The notes under the pieces were generated by a model. It saw only the letters and a list, made by a program, of their open reading frames with translations, had not been told where the DNA came from and searched no databases. A DNA stretch of 64,000 bases. Origin: JALHVH01 sp964585685. Lineage in GTDB: Bacteria > Acidobacteriota > Aminicenantia > Aminicenantales > Saccharicenantaceae. Where the stretch lies: the NCBI GenBank assembly GCA_964585685.1, contig CAZPEP010000044.1:1-64000 (forward strand), written 5' to 3'. The position numbers and the translations under genes are program-made. Below are positions 31,560 through 40,595 of the stretch, one piece after another; within the stretch, counting starts at the first letter, position 1, and every line of letters starts with the position of its first letter.

Positions 31560-32612
31560 ATGAAAAGGCTATTCGGCATTCTCGCCGCCGTGATCGTCGC
31601 CACGCCCCTCGCGGCCGGAACGACCCGACCCGTCCGCGACGACGTCGGCTTCTGTTGGAACCCTGCCGGCATGGCCCGGCTCGTAGTATACCTGGACTCC
31701 CGGGACAAGGACGGCTTTCCCGGCGAGGGGCTGGTCGCGGCCATCGCGCCCCACGACGATTACCTCTACGCGGGACGTATCTATCATCCGCTCTTCAAGA
31801 CCCTCCGGGCGAAGGAAGTCGTCATCTTCGGCGTCACGCACGGCGCGGTCCGTAAGGAGATCGGCGACCCCCACGGCGTCCTCATTCTCGAAGGATACGA
31901 CGCGTTTCCGGGGCTGACGAAACCGATCGGGATCTCAGGGCTCCGGGAGCGCATCAAGGCCCGTCTGGACAAGGACATGTTTTTGGTCAGCGACAGGGCC
32001 CACGAGCTCGAGCACTCCATCGAAGCGCTCCTGCCCTTCCTCCAGTACTACAACCCGGACGTGAAGATCACACCCATTATGGTCGCGCCCATGCCGTACG
32101 ACAGGATGGACACGGTCGCGACAAAGCTGGCCGCCGTCATCGCGGGGTACATCAAGGAAAAGGGTCTGGTCCCCGGAAAGGACATCGCCTTCCTCATCTC
32201 CTCGGACGGCAACCATTATGGGAAGGATTTCGATAACTCCCCGTTCGGCGAGGGGGCCGAGGCCTGGGAAAAGGCGACTGCCCTCGACCGTCATCTCATC
32301 GCAAGCTACCTCACAGGTCCGATGGATGCGGCCAAGATCGAGGGGCTAACGAAAGAGCTCTGGGGCGAGACCTATATCGATTACAGGAACACCTACTGGT
32401 GCGGCAAATATTCCGTCCCCTTCGGGCTCCTCGCCGCGGAGAAGATCGTCGCCCTGGCAGCGAACAAGAAGCTCTCGGGAACGCTTTTCCGTTATTCGGA
32501 CACCTACAGCGAGGGCGCCATCCCGCTCACCAAGACGGGAATGGGTACGACCGCTCCCTTCTCCCTGCGCCACTGGGTCAGTTTCTGTTCGATCGGCTAT
32601 GGCGTCGAATAG
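31560..32612 (+). CDS. Secreted MEMO-like (AmmeMemoRadiSam system protein B) protein
   Basis: A 350-residue protein of the MEMO1 family, related in fold to class III extradiol dioxygenases. It shows AIAPHDDYLYAGRIY (about 61-75), VVIFGVTHGA (about 88-97), the HELEHSIEALLPFLQYY segment (about 147-163) and FLISSDGNHYG near 212, where the family has conserved histidines. Unusually it begins with a signal peptide (KRLFGILAAVIVATPLAAG), whereas most family members are cytoplasmic. The usual partners (AMMECR1-like and a radical-SAM protein) are not adjacent. Function is uncertain. It follows uppP by 24 bases. Confidence 0.75.
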   Translation: MKRLFGILAAVIVATPLAAGTTRPVRDDVGFCWNPAGMARLVVYLDSRDKDGFPGEGLVAAIAPHDDYLYAGRIYHPLFKTLRAKEVVIFGVTHGAVRKEIGDPHGVLILEGYDAFPGLTKPIGISGLRERIKARLDKDMFLVSDRAHELEHSIEALLPFLQYYNPDVKITPIMVAPMPYDRMDTVATKLAAVIAGYIKEKGLVPGKDIAFLISSDGNHYGKDFDNSPFGEGAEAWEKATALDRHLIASYLTGPMDAAKIEGLTKELWGETYIDYRNTYWCGKYSVPFGLLAAEKIVALAANKKLSGTLFRYSDTYSEGAIPLTKTGMGTTAPFSLRHWVSFCSIGYGVE

Positions 32613-32647
32613 AGCCCCGGGAGGACGGCGGCGAGACAGGCCAGCCC

Positions 32648-33136
32648 TCAACGCCGAGACGCGGCGGCCTTGATCCTGTCGATGAGGCTCGAGCTGGAGT
32701 GCCCGTCGAGATAGGGTACGATGACGACCCTACCGCCGGCGGCCTCGACCTCGGCCCGGCCCACCACCCGGTCGGGGCCCCAATCTCCGCCCTTGACCAG
32801 GACGTCGGGCAGGAGCTCGGCGACGATCTTCCGGGGCGTCGGCTCCACGAACCATGTCACGTAGTCAACGTCCGCGAAGGCGGACAGGACCTCGAGCCTC
32901 TCGCGGAGCGGAAAAACGGGGCGCGCCCGCCCCTTGAGCCTTCGGATCGAGGCGTCCGTATTCAGGGCAACGATGAGGACGTCCCCTTTCTCCCGGGCTT
33001 TGCGAAAGAGTCGGACATGCCCGGCATGCATGAGGTCGAAACAACCGTTCGTGAAGACAACCGTCTTCCCCTTCCTCTTGAGCGCCAACCGGATGGGGAG
33101 GAGCTCGCGACGGCTCTTGATCTTGGGGTTTCTCAC
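32648..33136 (-). CDS. rfaE2: D-glycero-beta-D-manno-heptose 1-phosphate adenylyltransferase
   Basis: A 162-residue nucleotidyltransferase of the cytidylyltransferase fold that makes ADP-heptose for LPS or surface glycans. It has TNGCFDLMHAGHV (HxGH catalytic motif, about 30-42), LIVALNTDASIRRLKG, and LVKGGDWGPDRVVG near 110. It is the stand-alone C-terminal half of HldE; no kinase half is adjacent. The GTG start at 33136 overlaps the Wzt stop (GTGA), so it is coupled to the exporter. It closes the long minus-strand run. Confidence 0.9.
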   Translation of the reverse strand: MRNPKIKSRRELLPIRLALKRKGKTVVFTNGCFDLMHAGHVRLFRKAREKGDVLIVALNTDASIRRLKGRARPVFPLRERLEVLSAFADVDYVTWFVEPTPRKIVAELLPDVLVKGGDWGPDRVVGRAEVEAAGGRVVIVPYLDGHSSSSLIDRIKAAASRR

Positions 33137-34413
33137 GGCCGCTTCTTGCCCGGGGACCCCATCTCGACCGTCGGGCTGAAGGTCCACTCGTGCGGCAGAC
33201 GGGCGATGCCGACGTCCTTGGTGGGGGAGGAAACCAGGAACGAATAGAGGTTCTGATGATAGTCGTAGGGATAGCCGTCCCTCTTGTGAACGGCCACGTC
33301 GAGGTAGTACGTCCCGTTGATCAGGTTGAGCTTCCCGATCCGGAACTCGACCCGCCCCTCGCCGCCGATGCGCACGGGCTCCAGGTCCTCGAGATGCGTG
33401 TTGGTCCCGTAGCAGGAGATGCCCTGGGAGTTGAAGATCCCGACCCCGAAGACGAAATCCGACGCCGGGGAAGGCGCAGCGACATCCATCTCGATGACCA
33501 GGCCCTCGTCCGGAGAAAAGACGTGCTTCGGCTGGCCCTGGAGGTTCCGGAGGGTCACCTTGCGGATCTCGATCTCGCGTCCCCCCCATCGGTTCTCGCG
33601 CCGCTCGTCACCGCTGCCCTCGGAGGTGGCCGCGCCCTCGATCTTCTTCTCGAAGGCCTTTTCCTGCTTCACGGTGACGTCCTGGAGGTAGGCGTCAACA
33701 ATCCTTTTCGGCTCGCCGGCGGCCGCCACGCGGCCGTTCTTGAGCCAGACGACCCGGTCGCAGATCTTCTCCACGGTGGCCAGATCGTGGCTGACGAAGA
33801 GGATGGTCTTCTTCCGGCGGCGGAAGTCGTCGATCCGGTCGAGGCACTTGGGGATGAAGGAGGCGTCGCCGACGGCCAGGACCTCGTCGATGAGGAGGAT
33901 CTCCGGATTGACGTTGATGGCCACGGAGAAGCCGAGCCGCATGTACATCCCGGAGCTATAGGTCTTGACGGGGGCGTCGATGAAGTCCTCGAGCTCGGCG
34001 AACCGGACGATCTCATCGAACTTCTCGTTGATCTCTTTCTTGGTCAGACCCAGCATGATGCCGTTGATGAAGACGTTCTCCCGGCCGGTGATCTCGGGGT
34101 GGAACCCGGCGCCGAGCTCGATGAGAGCCGAGACCTTGCCCACCGTGGCGACCCGGCCGGAGCTCGGCTTGGCGATCCCGGCCACGATCTTGAGCATCGT
34201 GCTTTTGCCCGAGCCGTTCTCTCCGATGAGCCCGAAGGTCCGGCCCTTTTCGACATTGAAACTGACGCCGTCAAGGGCGGTCACCAGCTCGTCCCCTTTG
34301 ATGGATCCGATCAGGTCGCCCTTGACCATTGCGCTCTTGAACGTCTGGAAGCGGTGCCGGGCGGAATATTTCTGGTAGAAGCGGGAAACGTTGTCGACCT
34401 CGATGGCATACAC
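33133..34413 (-). CDS. wzt: O-antigen/polysaccharide ABC exporter ATPase Wzt with C-terminal glycan-binding domain
   Basis: A 426-residue protein. The ABC ATPase half (about 1-245) has Walker A GENGSGKST (about 64-72), the signature YSSGMYMRLGFS (about 162) and Walker B LLIDEVLAVGD (about 180). The C-terminal half (about 285-410) matches the Wzt C-terminal beta-sandwich that recognises the finished polysaccharide end (VFGVGIFNSQGISCYGTNT, INGTYYLDVAVH). Together with the adjacent permease it exports lipid-linked glycan across the inner membrane. It abuts the permease gene with no gap, and overlaps rfaE2 by 4 bases. Confidence 0.92.
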   Translation of the reverse strand: MYAIEVDNVSRFYQKYSARHRFQTFKSAMVKGDLIGSIKGDELVTALDGVSFNVEKGRTFGLIGENGSGKSTMLKIVAGIAKPSSGRVATVGKVSALIELGAGFHPEITGRENVFINGIMLGLTKKEINEKFDEIVRFAELEDFIDAPVKTYSSGMYMRLGFSVAINVNPEILLIDEVLAVGDASFIPKCLDRIDDFRRRKKTILFVSHDLATVEKICDRVVWLKNGRVAAAGEPKRIVDAYLQDVTVKQEKAFEKKIEGAATSEGSGDERRENRWGGREIEIRKVTLRNLQGQPKHVFSPDEGLVIEMDVAAPSPASDFVFGVGIFNSQGISCYGTNTHLEDLEPVRIGGEGRVEFRIGKLNLINGTYYLDVAVHKRDGYPYDYHQNLYSFLVSSPTKDVGIARLPHEWTFSPTVEMGSPGKKRP

Positions 34414-35229
34414 TCAGACCTCCTCCGAGAACGAGTCGCGCAGCCTGTCGAAGACGGTGTACCCGATCACGAACAACAGCAGGCCGGCGAGGAGGGTGAC
34501 GCCGAGCTTTTTCCAATGGATCAGTTCCCCGTAGAACAGGCAGCTCTGATAGCCGCTGATGATGTGGGTCATGGGATTAAGGTTGAGGAGGACGCTAAGG
34601 AAGTGCGATTTTTTGATGGCCGGCAGGTCGAGCGAGTAGATGATCGGCGTGGAGAAGAACCAGAAGGTGAGGAGATTGGCCAGGATGTCCTTTATGTCGC
34701 GAAAATGCACGGTGAGCGATGAGATGAGCAGGCTGAGCCCCAGGCAGAAGACATACTGGACCAGGATGACGACGGGCAAGAAGAGTATCCAGAGCGTAAA
34801 CGACTTTCCCATGATTGGGATGAAGATGAGCAGGATGGGCAGACCGAACAGGAAATGGACGAGATTGCTCGTCACCGTGACCACGGGCAGGATCTCAGCC
34901 GGGAAAAGGATCTTCTTGATCAGGTTGCCGTTGATCATCAGGACGTTGGCCGATTCCAGGGACGATGAGGTGAACCAGGTCCAAGGCAGGACGCCGCAGA
35001 ACATATATAGGGCATAAAGCCATGGCGTATCGCCGATGCTCAGGTCTTTGGGCTTGAGGATGAAGCCGAAGACGACCGTGTAGACGGTCATGAGGAGGAG
35101 GGGGTTAAAGAAGGACCAGAGGAAGCCCAGGACGGTGCCGCGATAACGGGCCTTGAGTTCCCGGCTGACCAGATTCTGGATGAGGACCCGGTACTTCCAT
35201 ACTCCCTTTAGGTTCCGAAACAGGTTCAT
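34414..35229 (-). CDS. wzm: Polysaccharide ABC exporter permease Wzm
   Basis: A 271-residue ABC-2-type permease with about six hydrophobic helices (starting about residues 32, 65, 110, 145, 175, 235), including the family segments SRELKARYRGTVLGFLWSFF (about 18-37) and FWFFSTPIIYSL. It forms the channel through which a lipid-linked polysaccharide passes, powered by the Wzt encoded next to it. Its start overlaps the tRNA methyltransferase stop by 4 bases. Confidence 0.92.
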   Translation of the reverse strand: MNLFRNLKGVWKYRVLIQNLVSRELKARYRGTVLGFLWSFFNPLLLMTVYTVVFGFILKPKDLSIGDTPWLYALYMFCGVLPWTWFTSSSLESANVLMINGNLIKKILFPAEILPVVTVTSNLVHFLFGLPILLIFIPIMGKSFTLWILFLPVVILVQYVFCLGLSLLISSLTVHFRDIKDILANLLTFWFFSTPIIYSLDLPAIKKSHFLSVLLNLNPMTHIISGYQSCLFYGELIHWKKLGVTLLAGLLLFVIGYTVFDRLRDSFSEEV

Positions 35230-35969
35230 GGCCCCGTCCTCCCGGAAAAGACCGCCTCAGCCTCGGCGGTGTACTCCCCGTCTCTGCCGTAGAGGATGAA
35301 GTGCGGAAGGACCCGTGTCTCAGGAGACTCGCGCCCGCACTCCACCAGGAAAAGATTGGCCGCTTGGCCCTCGCGCGGGCAAATGGGCCGGATGGCCTTG
35401 AGTTTCAGGTCATGCCCGTTCACAGCGTCTTCGAAGTCCTTTCTCCGCCTTTCCGGATAGACGAAATAGGCCCGGCCGCCTCCTTTGAGGAAGGCCCGAG
35501 TCGCCCGCATTATATCAAAAATGTCGCCGTTAATCTCATGCTTGGCGACGCTCTTCTCCTCGCTCGCACTGAGCCGGCCGGTCCGGCCGCGGATATAGGG
35601 GGGATTGGCGAAGACGACGTCGAACCTCCGGCCGGGGTCCCACGTCCGGAAATCGGCCCGGACGACCTCGATCCGGTCTTCGAGCCCGTTGAGGATGACG
35701 TTCCGCCGGGCCAGGTCGGCCAGACCTTCCTGGATTTCAATGGCCGTGATGCGCGCGAACGGCTTGATGCTGAGCAGGATGGAAATGACACCGCTCCCCG
35801 TCCCCAGCTCGAGGAGCTCGTCGGACGGACGCGTCCTCACGAAGTCCGCGAGGAGCGGGGCATCCACCGAGAACCGGTACCCCTTCCGCCCCTGGAGGAT
35901 GCGGAAGCGCCCGTGGTAGAAAGGGTCCAGGGTCTCGTCCCGGTCATTCGGAGATCTCACTGCGCTCAT
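35226..35969 (-). CDS. trmN6: tRNA1(Val) (adenine37-N6)-methyltransferase-like protein
   Basis: A 247-residue class I SAM-dependent methyltransferase. It has the SAM loop LLELGTGSGVISILLS (about 52-67), an acidic residue at the end of strand 2 (ITAIEIQEG) and the catalytic FANPPYI motif (about 120-126) typical of N6-adenine modification. Length and N-terminus (FYHGRFRILQGRKGYRFSVDA) match the YfiC/TrmN6 group, which methylates A37 of tRNA-Val; the exact target is inferred. It overlaps atpC by 26 bases. Confidence 0.82.
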   Translation of the reverse strand: MSAVRSPNDRDETLDPFYHGRFRILQGRKGYRFSVDAPLLADFVRTRPSDELLELGTGSGVISILLSIKPFARITAIEIQEGLADLARRNVILNGLEDRIEVVRADFRTWDPGRRFDVVFANPPYIRGRTGRLSASEEKSVAKHEINGDIFDIMRATRAFLKGGGRAYFVYPERRRKDFEDAVNGHDLKLKAIRPICPREGQAANLFLVECGRESPETRVLPHFILYGRDGEYTAEAEAVFSGRTGP

Positions 35970-36216
35970 TCTCGCTCATTTCGGTGACGACGACGACCTC
36001 GTCCGGCCGGACCTCGGCGAACCCGCCCTTGACGGCGAAACGCTCCTCGTCGCCGTTCGCCCGGTACGACAGCACGCCGCGGCCGAGGGAGGCGTACAGA
36101 GGCCGGTGGCCCGGCAGGACCCCGATCTCCCCTTCCAGGGTCGGCAGGGAGACCGAGTCCGTGTCGGCGTCGACGAGGAGTCTCCGGGGCGTGATGACCT
36201 TGAGCCGGATCGTCAT
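35944..36216 (-). CDS. atpC: F-type ATP synthase epsilon subunit, short form
   Basis: A 90-residue epsilon subunit consisting only of the N-terminal beta-sandwich (MTIRLKVITPRRLLVDADTD, EGEIGVLPGHRPLYASL, FAVKGGFAEV, VVVVTEM). The usual C-terminal two-helix domain (about 45 further residues), which can inhibit ATP hydrolysis, is absent; the frame ends in a charged SENERSEISE tail. The ATG at 36216 overlaps the atpD stop (ATGA), which fixes the start. It connects the c-ring to gamma in the rotor stalk. Confidence 0.88.
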   Translation of the reverse strand: MTIRLKVITPRRLLVDADTDSVSLPTLEGEIGVLPGHRPLYASLGRGVLSYRANGDEERFAVKGGFAEVRPDEVVVVTEMSENERSEISE

Positions 36217-37640
36217 GAGGACCGTAGCTCCTCGGTGCGCTCGACGACGTCCTCGATGGTCCCGGCCATGTAGAACGCCTGCTCGGGCTTGTCGTCGTGG
36301 ACGCCCTCGGAGATCTCCCGGAACCCGCGGACCGTCTCCTCGACCGTCACGTACTTGCCCGGCCGGCCCGTGAATTCCGAGGCCACGTGGAACGGCTGGG
36401 ACATGAACCGCTGAATCTTCCGGGCCCGGGCGACGACGAGCTTGTCGTCCTCGGAGAGTTCCTCGATGCCCATGATGGCGATGATGTCCTGGAGGTCCTT
36501 GTACCTCTGGAGGATCTCCTTGACCCTGCGGGCGACCCGGTAGTGCTCCTCGCCGATGATCCTCGGGTCGAGGATACGGGAGAAAGAGGCCAGGGGGTCG
36601 ACGGCCGGGTAGATGCCCATCGCCGTCAGCCCGCGGTCGAGGTTCGTCGTGGCGTCGAGGTGGGAGAATGTCGTCGCCGGGGCGGGGTCCGTGAAATCGT
36701 CGGCCGGGACGTAGATGGCCTGAACCGAGGTGATGGACCCCTTCTTGGTCGAGGTGATCCGCTCCTCGAGCTCTCCCAGCTCGGTGGCCAGGTTCGGCTG
36801 ATAGCCGACGGCCGAGGGCATCCGGCCCAGCAGGGCCGAGACCTCGGAACCCGCCTGGACGAACCGGAAGATGTTGTCGATGAACAGGAGGATATCCTGG
36901 CCGAGCTCGTCGCGGAAGTACTCGGCCATCGATAGGGCGGTCAGCCCGACCCGCACCCGGGCGCCCGGCGGCTCGGTCATCTGGCCGTAGACCAGAGTGG
37001 TCTTGTTGATAACGCCCGTGCCCTTCATCTCGAGCCATAGGTCGTTCCCCTCGCGCGTCCGCTCGCCGACCCCGGCGAAGACGGAGACGCCCCCGTGCTT
37101 CATGGCCACGTTGTGGATGAGCTCCTGGATGATGATGGTCTTCCCGACGCCGGCCCCGCCGAATAGGCCGATCTTCCCGCCCTTGAGGAAAGGCTGGATG
37201 AGGTCGATGACCTTGATCCCGGTCTCGAAAACCTCGAGCCGGGTACTCTGGTCCTCGAGCGGCGGCGGGACGCGGTGGATGGAATACTTTTTGTCCGTCA
37301 CCACGGGGCCCAAGTGGTCGATCGGCTCCCCGATGACGTTCAGGATGCGGCCGAGAGTCGCCTCGCCCACCGGGACCTCGATCGGGACCCCGAGGCTCAC
37401 CGCCTTCATGCCCCGGGACAGACCGTCGGTCGGGTGCATGGACACGCAGCGGACCTTATCCTCACCGACGTGTTGTTCGACTTCGACGATGATGTCGATT
37501 GGCGTCGGGGCGTCGAACCCCTCGCTCGTGATCCGGATAGCCGTATAGATCGTCGGCAGCTCGCATTCCTTGAACAGCACGTCGACAACGGGTCCGATGA
37601 CCTGTACGACTTTGCCGATGTTTCCTTTTGTCTCCGCCAT
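36213..37640 (-). CDS. atpD: F-type ATP synthase beta subunit
   Basis: The 475-residue catalytic subunit of F1. It has the P-loop GGAGVGKT (about 148-155), GERTREGNDL, and the ALLGRMPSAVGYQPNLATE segment near 265; length is normal. The ATG at 37640 is chosen because GGAGATTGAC precedes it and the family N-terminus GKVVQVIGPVVDV follows; the in-frame TTG at 37652 is less likely. It lies between atpG and atpC in the usual order. Confidence 0.97.
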   Translation of the reverse strand: MAETKGNIGKVVQVIGPVVDVLFKECELPTIYTAIRITSEGFDAPTPIDIIVEVEQHVGEDKVRCVSMHPTDGLSRGMKAVSLGVPIEVPVGEATLGRILNVIGEPIDHLGPVVTDKKYSIHRVPPPLEDQSTRLEVFETGIKVIDLIQPFLKGGKIGLFGGAGVGKTIIIQELIHNVAMKHGGVSVFAGVGERTREGNDLWLEMKGTGVINKTTLVYGQMTEPPGARVRVGLTALSMAEYFRDELGQDILLFIDNIFRFVQAGSEVSALLGRMPSAVGYQPNLATELGELEERITSTKKGSITSVQAIYVPADDFTDPAPATTFSHLDATTNLDRGLTAMGIYPAVDPLASFSRILDPRIIGEEHYRVARRVKEILQRYKDLQDIIAIMGIEELSEDDKLVVARARKIQRFMSQPFHVASEFTGRPGKYVTVEETVRGFREISEGVHDDKPEQAFYMAGTIEDVVERTEELRSS

Positions 37641-37661
37641 GTCAATCTCCAATCATAAAGG

Positions 37662-38525
37662 CTATTTGGCCAGCGCATCGACCGCGGTCATGATCTCCAG
37701 AAGTTCCTTGGTGATCGTCGCCTGCCGGATCTTGTTCAGCACGAGGACAAGGTCCGTGATGAGGTCCCCGGCGTTCTTGGTGGCGTTGTCCATGGCCATC
37801 ATCCGGGCCGCCTGTTCAGCCGCCTGAGACTCGCCGAGAGCGTGGAGAACCTGGCTCTCCACGTAGAGGGGCAGGACCGCCGCGACCAGCCCGGCGGCCT
37901 CGGGCTCCCAGTCGGACGGGGCGGCAGGGACCCCGTCGGTGGCCGGCGGCAAGGACACCGGCAGTAGCCGGTCGACGACGATGCGGGGGGCGACGATGGA
38001 CTTGAACTCGTTGTAAACGAGGTAGATCGCGTCGGTCCTTTGAAGGGCATAGAGCCTAATCAGGAACCCGGCGAGTTCCCGGACCTCGTCCCGGCCGAGC
38101 TTGTCCGTCCGTTCGGGATACGCCCGGTCGACGCGGAGGCGGGCCCTCCGGAACTCGTTGACGGCCTTTTTGCCTAAGAGGACGAGCCCCGGCTCGGCCG
38201 TCAGGGACTTTTCCTTGAGGAAGGACCGGGCCTTCGCCAGGAGGTTGGCGTTGAAAGCCCCGGCCAGGCCCTTGTCCGAAGTCACGATCACGACCTCGGC
38301 CTTCATCTCCCTCCGCTCGGCAAGCAGGGGATGGCCCTCCGCCCCCGCCAGGGAGGCGACCCGGGCGGCGATCTCGGGGAAGACGTGCCAATACGGCCTC
38401 GATTCGAGGACGTGCCTATGGGCATTTTTATACTTGACCATTGAGACGGTCTTCATCGCCTGGGTGATCTGCTGGCTGTTCCGGACGCTCCGGATGCGTC
38501 GGCGGAGGTTGATGAGGGTGGGCAC
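37662..38525 (-). CDS. atpG: F-type ATP synthase gamma subunit
   Basis: The 287-residue central rotor shaft. The N-terminal helix LINLRRRIRSVRNSQQITQA and the C-terminal helix AMDNATKNAGDLITDLVLVL are the conserved coiled coil that turns inside F1. The GTG start at 38525, one base after the atpA stop, fits the family N-terminus (usually M-x-x-L-x-x-I-R-x-R-I); an earlier in-frame start at 38591 would lie inside atpA. Confidence 0.94.
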   Translation of the reverse strand: MPTLINLRRRIRSVRNSQQITQAMKTVSMVKYKNAHRHVLESRPYWHVFPEIAARVASLAGAEGHPLLAERREMKAEVVIVTSDKGLAGAFNANLLAKARSFLKEKSLTAEPGLVLLGKKAVNEFRRARLRVDRAYPERTDKLGRDEVRELAGFLIRLYALQRTDAIYLVYNEFKSIVAPRIVVDRLLPVSLPPATDGVPAAPSDWEPEAAGLVAAVLPLYVESQVLHALGESQAAEQAARMMAMDNATKNAGDLITDLVLVLNKIRQATITKELLEIMTAVDALAK

Positions 38526-38526
38526 G

Positions 38527-40053
38527 CTATTTCGCCGCCGCTTTGAACCGGACGTTGAATTCGGCGAGGGCCGCTCCGATGTCCTCGTCAAGGGACGCGT
38601 CGATCTGCTTTTTCGTGGCGATCCGGGTCAGCAAGTCAGGCCGCTCCGCCTCGACGAACGCGAAAAGCTTCTTTTCGTATTCCCGGACCCGGTCGAGACC
38701 GAAAACGTCGAGGAACCCGCGGTTACCGGCGTAAATAATGAGGACCTGCTTCTCCACCGGGAGCGGGACGAACTGGTCCTGCTTGAGAATCTCGGTCAGT
38801 CGCACGCCCCTGTCGAGCTGGGCCTGACTCGTCTTATCGAGCTCCGTCCCGAACTGGGCGAATGTCTGGAGCTCGCGATACTGGGTCAGATCGAGCCGGA
38901 GCCTACCGGCAACCTGCTTCATGGCCTTGATCTGGGCGTTCCCGCCGACCCGAGAGACCGAGATGCCGACATCGATGGCGGGCCGGATGCCCGAGTTGAA
39001 AAGCTCGGGAACGAGGTAGATCTGCCCGTCGGTGATGGAAATGACGTTGGTCGGGATGTATCCTGAGACGTCCCCGGCCTGGGTCTCGATGATCGGCACG
39101 GCCGTGAGGGATCCGCCGCCCTGCTCGTCGTTGAGCTTGGCCGCCCGCTCGAGGAGTCGGGAGTGAAGATAGAAGACGTCGCCCGGGTAGGCCTCCCGTC
39201 CCGGTGGGCGCCTCAGGAGGAGGGAGATCTCGCGGTAGGCCGCGGCGTGCTTTGACAGGTCGTCGTAGATGATGAGGGCGTGCCCACCGTTGTCCCGGAA
39301 GTACTCGCCGATGGCGCAGCCCGAATAGGGGGCCAGGTACTGGAGGGGGGACGGGTCGCTGGCCGAGGACGCGACGACGATGGTGTACTCCATAGCCCCA
39401 TGGTCCTCGAGGCTCTTGACGATCTGGGCGATCGTCGAGTTCTTCTGGCCGATAGCAACGTAGACGCAGATGACGCCGGAGCCCTTCTGATTGAGGATCG
39501 TGTCGGTGGCGATGACGGTCTTGCCGGTCTGGCGGTCGCCGATGATGAGCTCGCGCTGGCCGCGCCCGATAGGGATGATGGCGTCGATGGCCTTGATGCC
39601 CGTCTGGAGGGGCTCCCGTACCGGTTGGCGCTCCACGACGCCAGGGGCGAGCCGTTCGATGGCCATGTAGACGTCGGTCCTGATGGGGCCCTTCCCGTCC
39701 AGCGGCTTCCCCAGGGGATTGACCACGCGGCCGATGAGGGCCGGCCCGGCGGGAACCTGCATGATCTTATGGGTCCTCTTGACCACGTCGCCTTCCCTGA
39801 CGAGGGAACTCTCGCCGAGGAGGACGGCCCCTACGCTTTCCTCCTCCAGGTTCAGGGCGATCCCGAAAACGCCCTGGGGGAACTCGAGCAGTTCGTTGTA
39901 CATCGCGTGGTCTAGACCATGGATCCGGGCGATGCCGTCGCCGACCGAGGTCACCGTCCCGACCTCCCGGATGTCGACGTAGCTCTCGTAGCCCTCGATC
40001 TGGCGCTGGATGATTTTCGTGATCTCGTCGGCTTTGATGTCCATGGTCGTCAC
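38527..40053 (-). CDS. atpA: F-type ATP synthase alpha subunit
   Basis: A 508-residue, non-catalytic nucleotide-binding subunit of the F1 hexamer. P-loop GDRQTGKT (about 169-176), the DDLSKHAAAYREISLLLRRP segment (about 270-289) and the PAIDVGISVSRVGG signature (about 364-377) are all intact. Its start overlaps the atpH stop by 4 bases. Length is normal. Confidence 0.97.
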   Translation of the reverse strand: MTTMDIKADEITKIIQRQIEGYESYVDIREVGTVTSVGDGIARIHGLDHAMYNELLEFPQGVFGIALNLEEESVGAVLLGESSLVREGDVVKRTHKIMQVPAGPALIGRVVNPLGKPLDGKGPIRTDVYMAIERLAPGVVERQPVREPLQTGIKAIDAIIPIGRGQRELIIGDRQTGKTVIATDTILNQKGSGVICVYVAIGQKNSTIAQIVKSLEDHGAMEYTIVVASSASDPSPLQYLAPYSGCAIGEYFRDNGGHALIIYDDLSKHAAAYREISLLLRRPPGREAYPGDVFYLHSRLLERAAKLNDEQGGGSLTAVPIIETQAGDVSGYIPTNVISITDGQIYLVPELFNSGIRPAIDVGISVSRVGGNAQIKAMKQVAGRLRLDLTQYRELQTFAQFGTELDKTSQAQLDRGVRLTEILKQDQFVPLPVEKQVLIIYAGNRGFLDVFGLDRVREYEKKLFAFVEAERPDLLTRIATKKQIDASLDEDIGAALAEFNVRFKAAAK

Positions 40054-40595
40054 TGCCCTTCCGTGATCTTTTCCTTGAGCCTGAGGAGGTCGCCCGCGAC
40101 CGAGGCGTCGTAGACGATGTTCCCCTTCCGGAGGGCCAGCCCCCCGATGATCCCTGGGTCGATCCGGTAGCCCAGGCTCACCGGCCTTCCCTCCAGGCGC
40201 TCGAGGGCCGCCTCCAGGCGGACCTTCTGATCGTCCGTCAGCGGGACGACTGAAGAGACCTCGAGTGTCGCAACCCCCCGTCTCTCGTTCCAGGCCTCGG
40301 GAGCGCCAGTCACGATCTCCGGGAGGAGCTCCAGCCGCCCGTGCTCTGCGAGGAGGAGGACGAGCCGGACGGTCTTGTCCAGGGCGCTCGCCCTTTCGAG
40401 GACCTCGCGGACGATCCCGGCCTTCTTCCGGGCGTTCATAAAGGGGTTCACCAGGGCCCGCCGGAGGTCGTCCCGGTCCCGGACCAGGCCGGCGAAGCCC
40501 TCGAGCTCCCCGAGGGCCCGGCGGAACTCGGCCCCGTCCGCTAGGGCGGCAACAAGCCCCTGGGTATACTTCTTAACCAGAATGGGATTTTTCAT
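40050..40595 (-). CDS. atpH: F-type ATP synthase delta subunit
   Basis: A 181-residue delta (OSCP) subunit that caps F1 and holds the peripheral stalk. It has the helical N-terminal domain (about 1-105) and the conserved C-terminal end VSLGYRIDPGIIGGLALRKG followed by YDASVAGDLLRLKEKI. It overlaps the subunit b gene by 23 bases and atpA by 4. Confidence 0.92.
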   Translation of the reverse strand: MKNPILVKKYTQGLVAALADGAEFRRALGELEGFAGLVRDRDDLRRALVNPFMNARKKAGIVREVLERASALDKTVRLVLLLAEHGRLELLPEIVTGAPEAWNERRGVATLEVSSVVPLTDDQKVRLEAALERLEGRPVSLGYRIDPGIIGGLALRKGNIVYDASVAGDLLRLKEKITEGQ

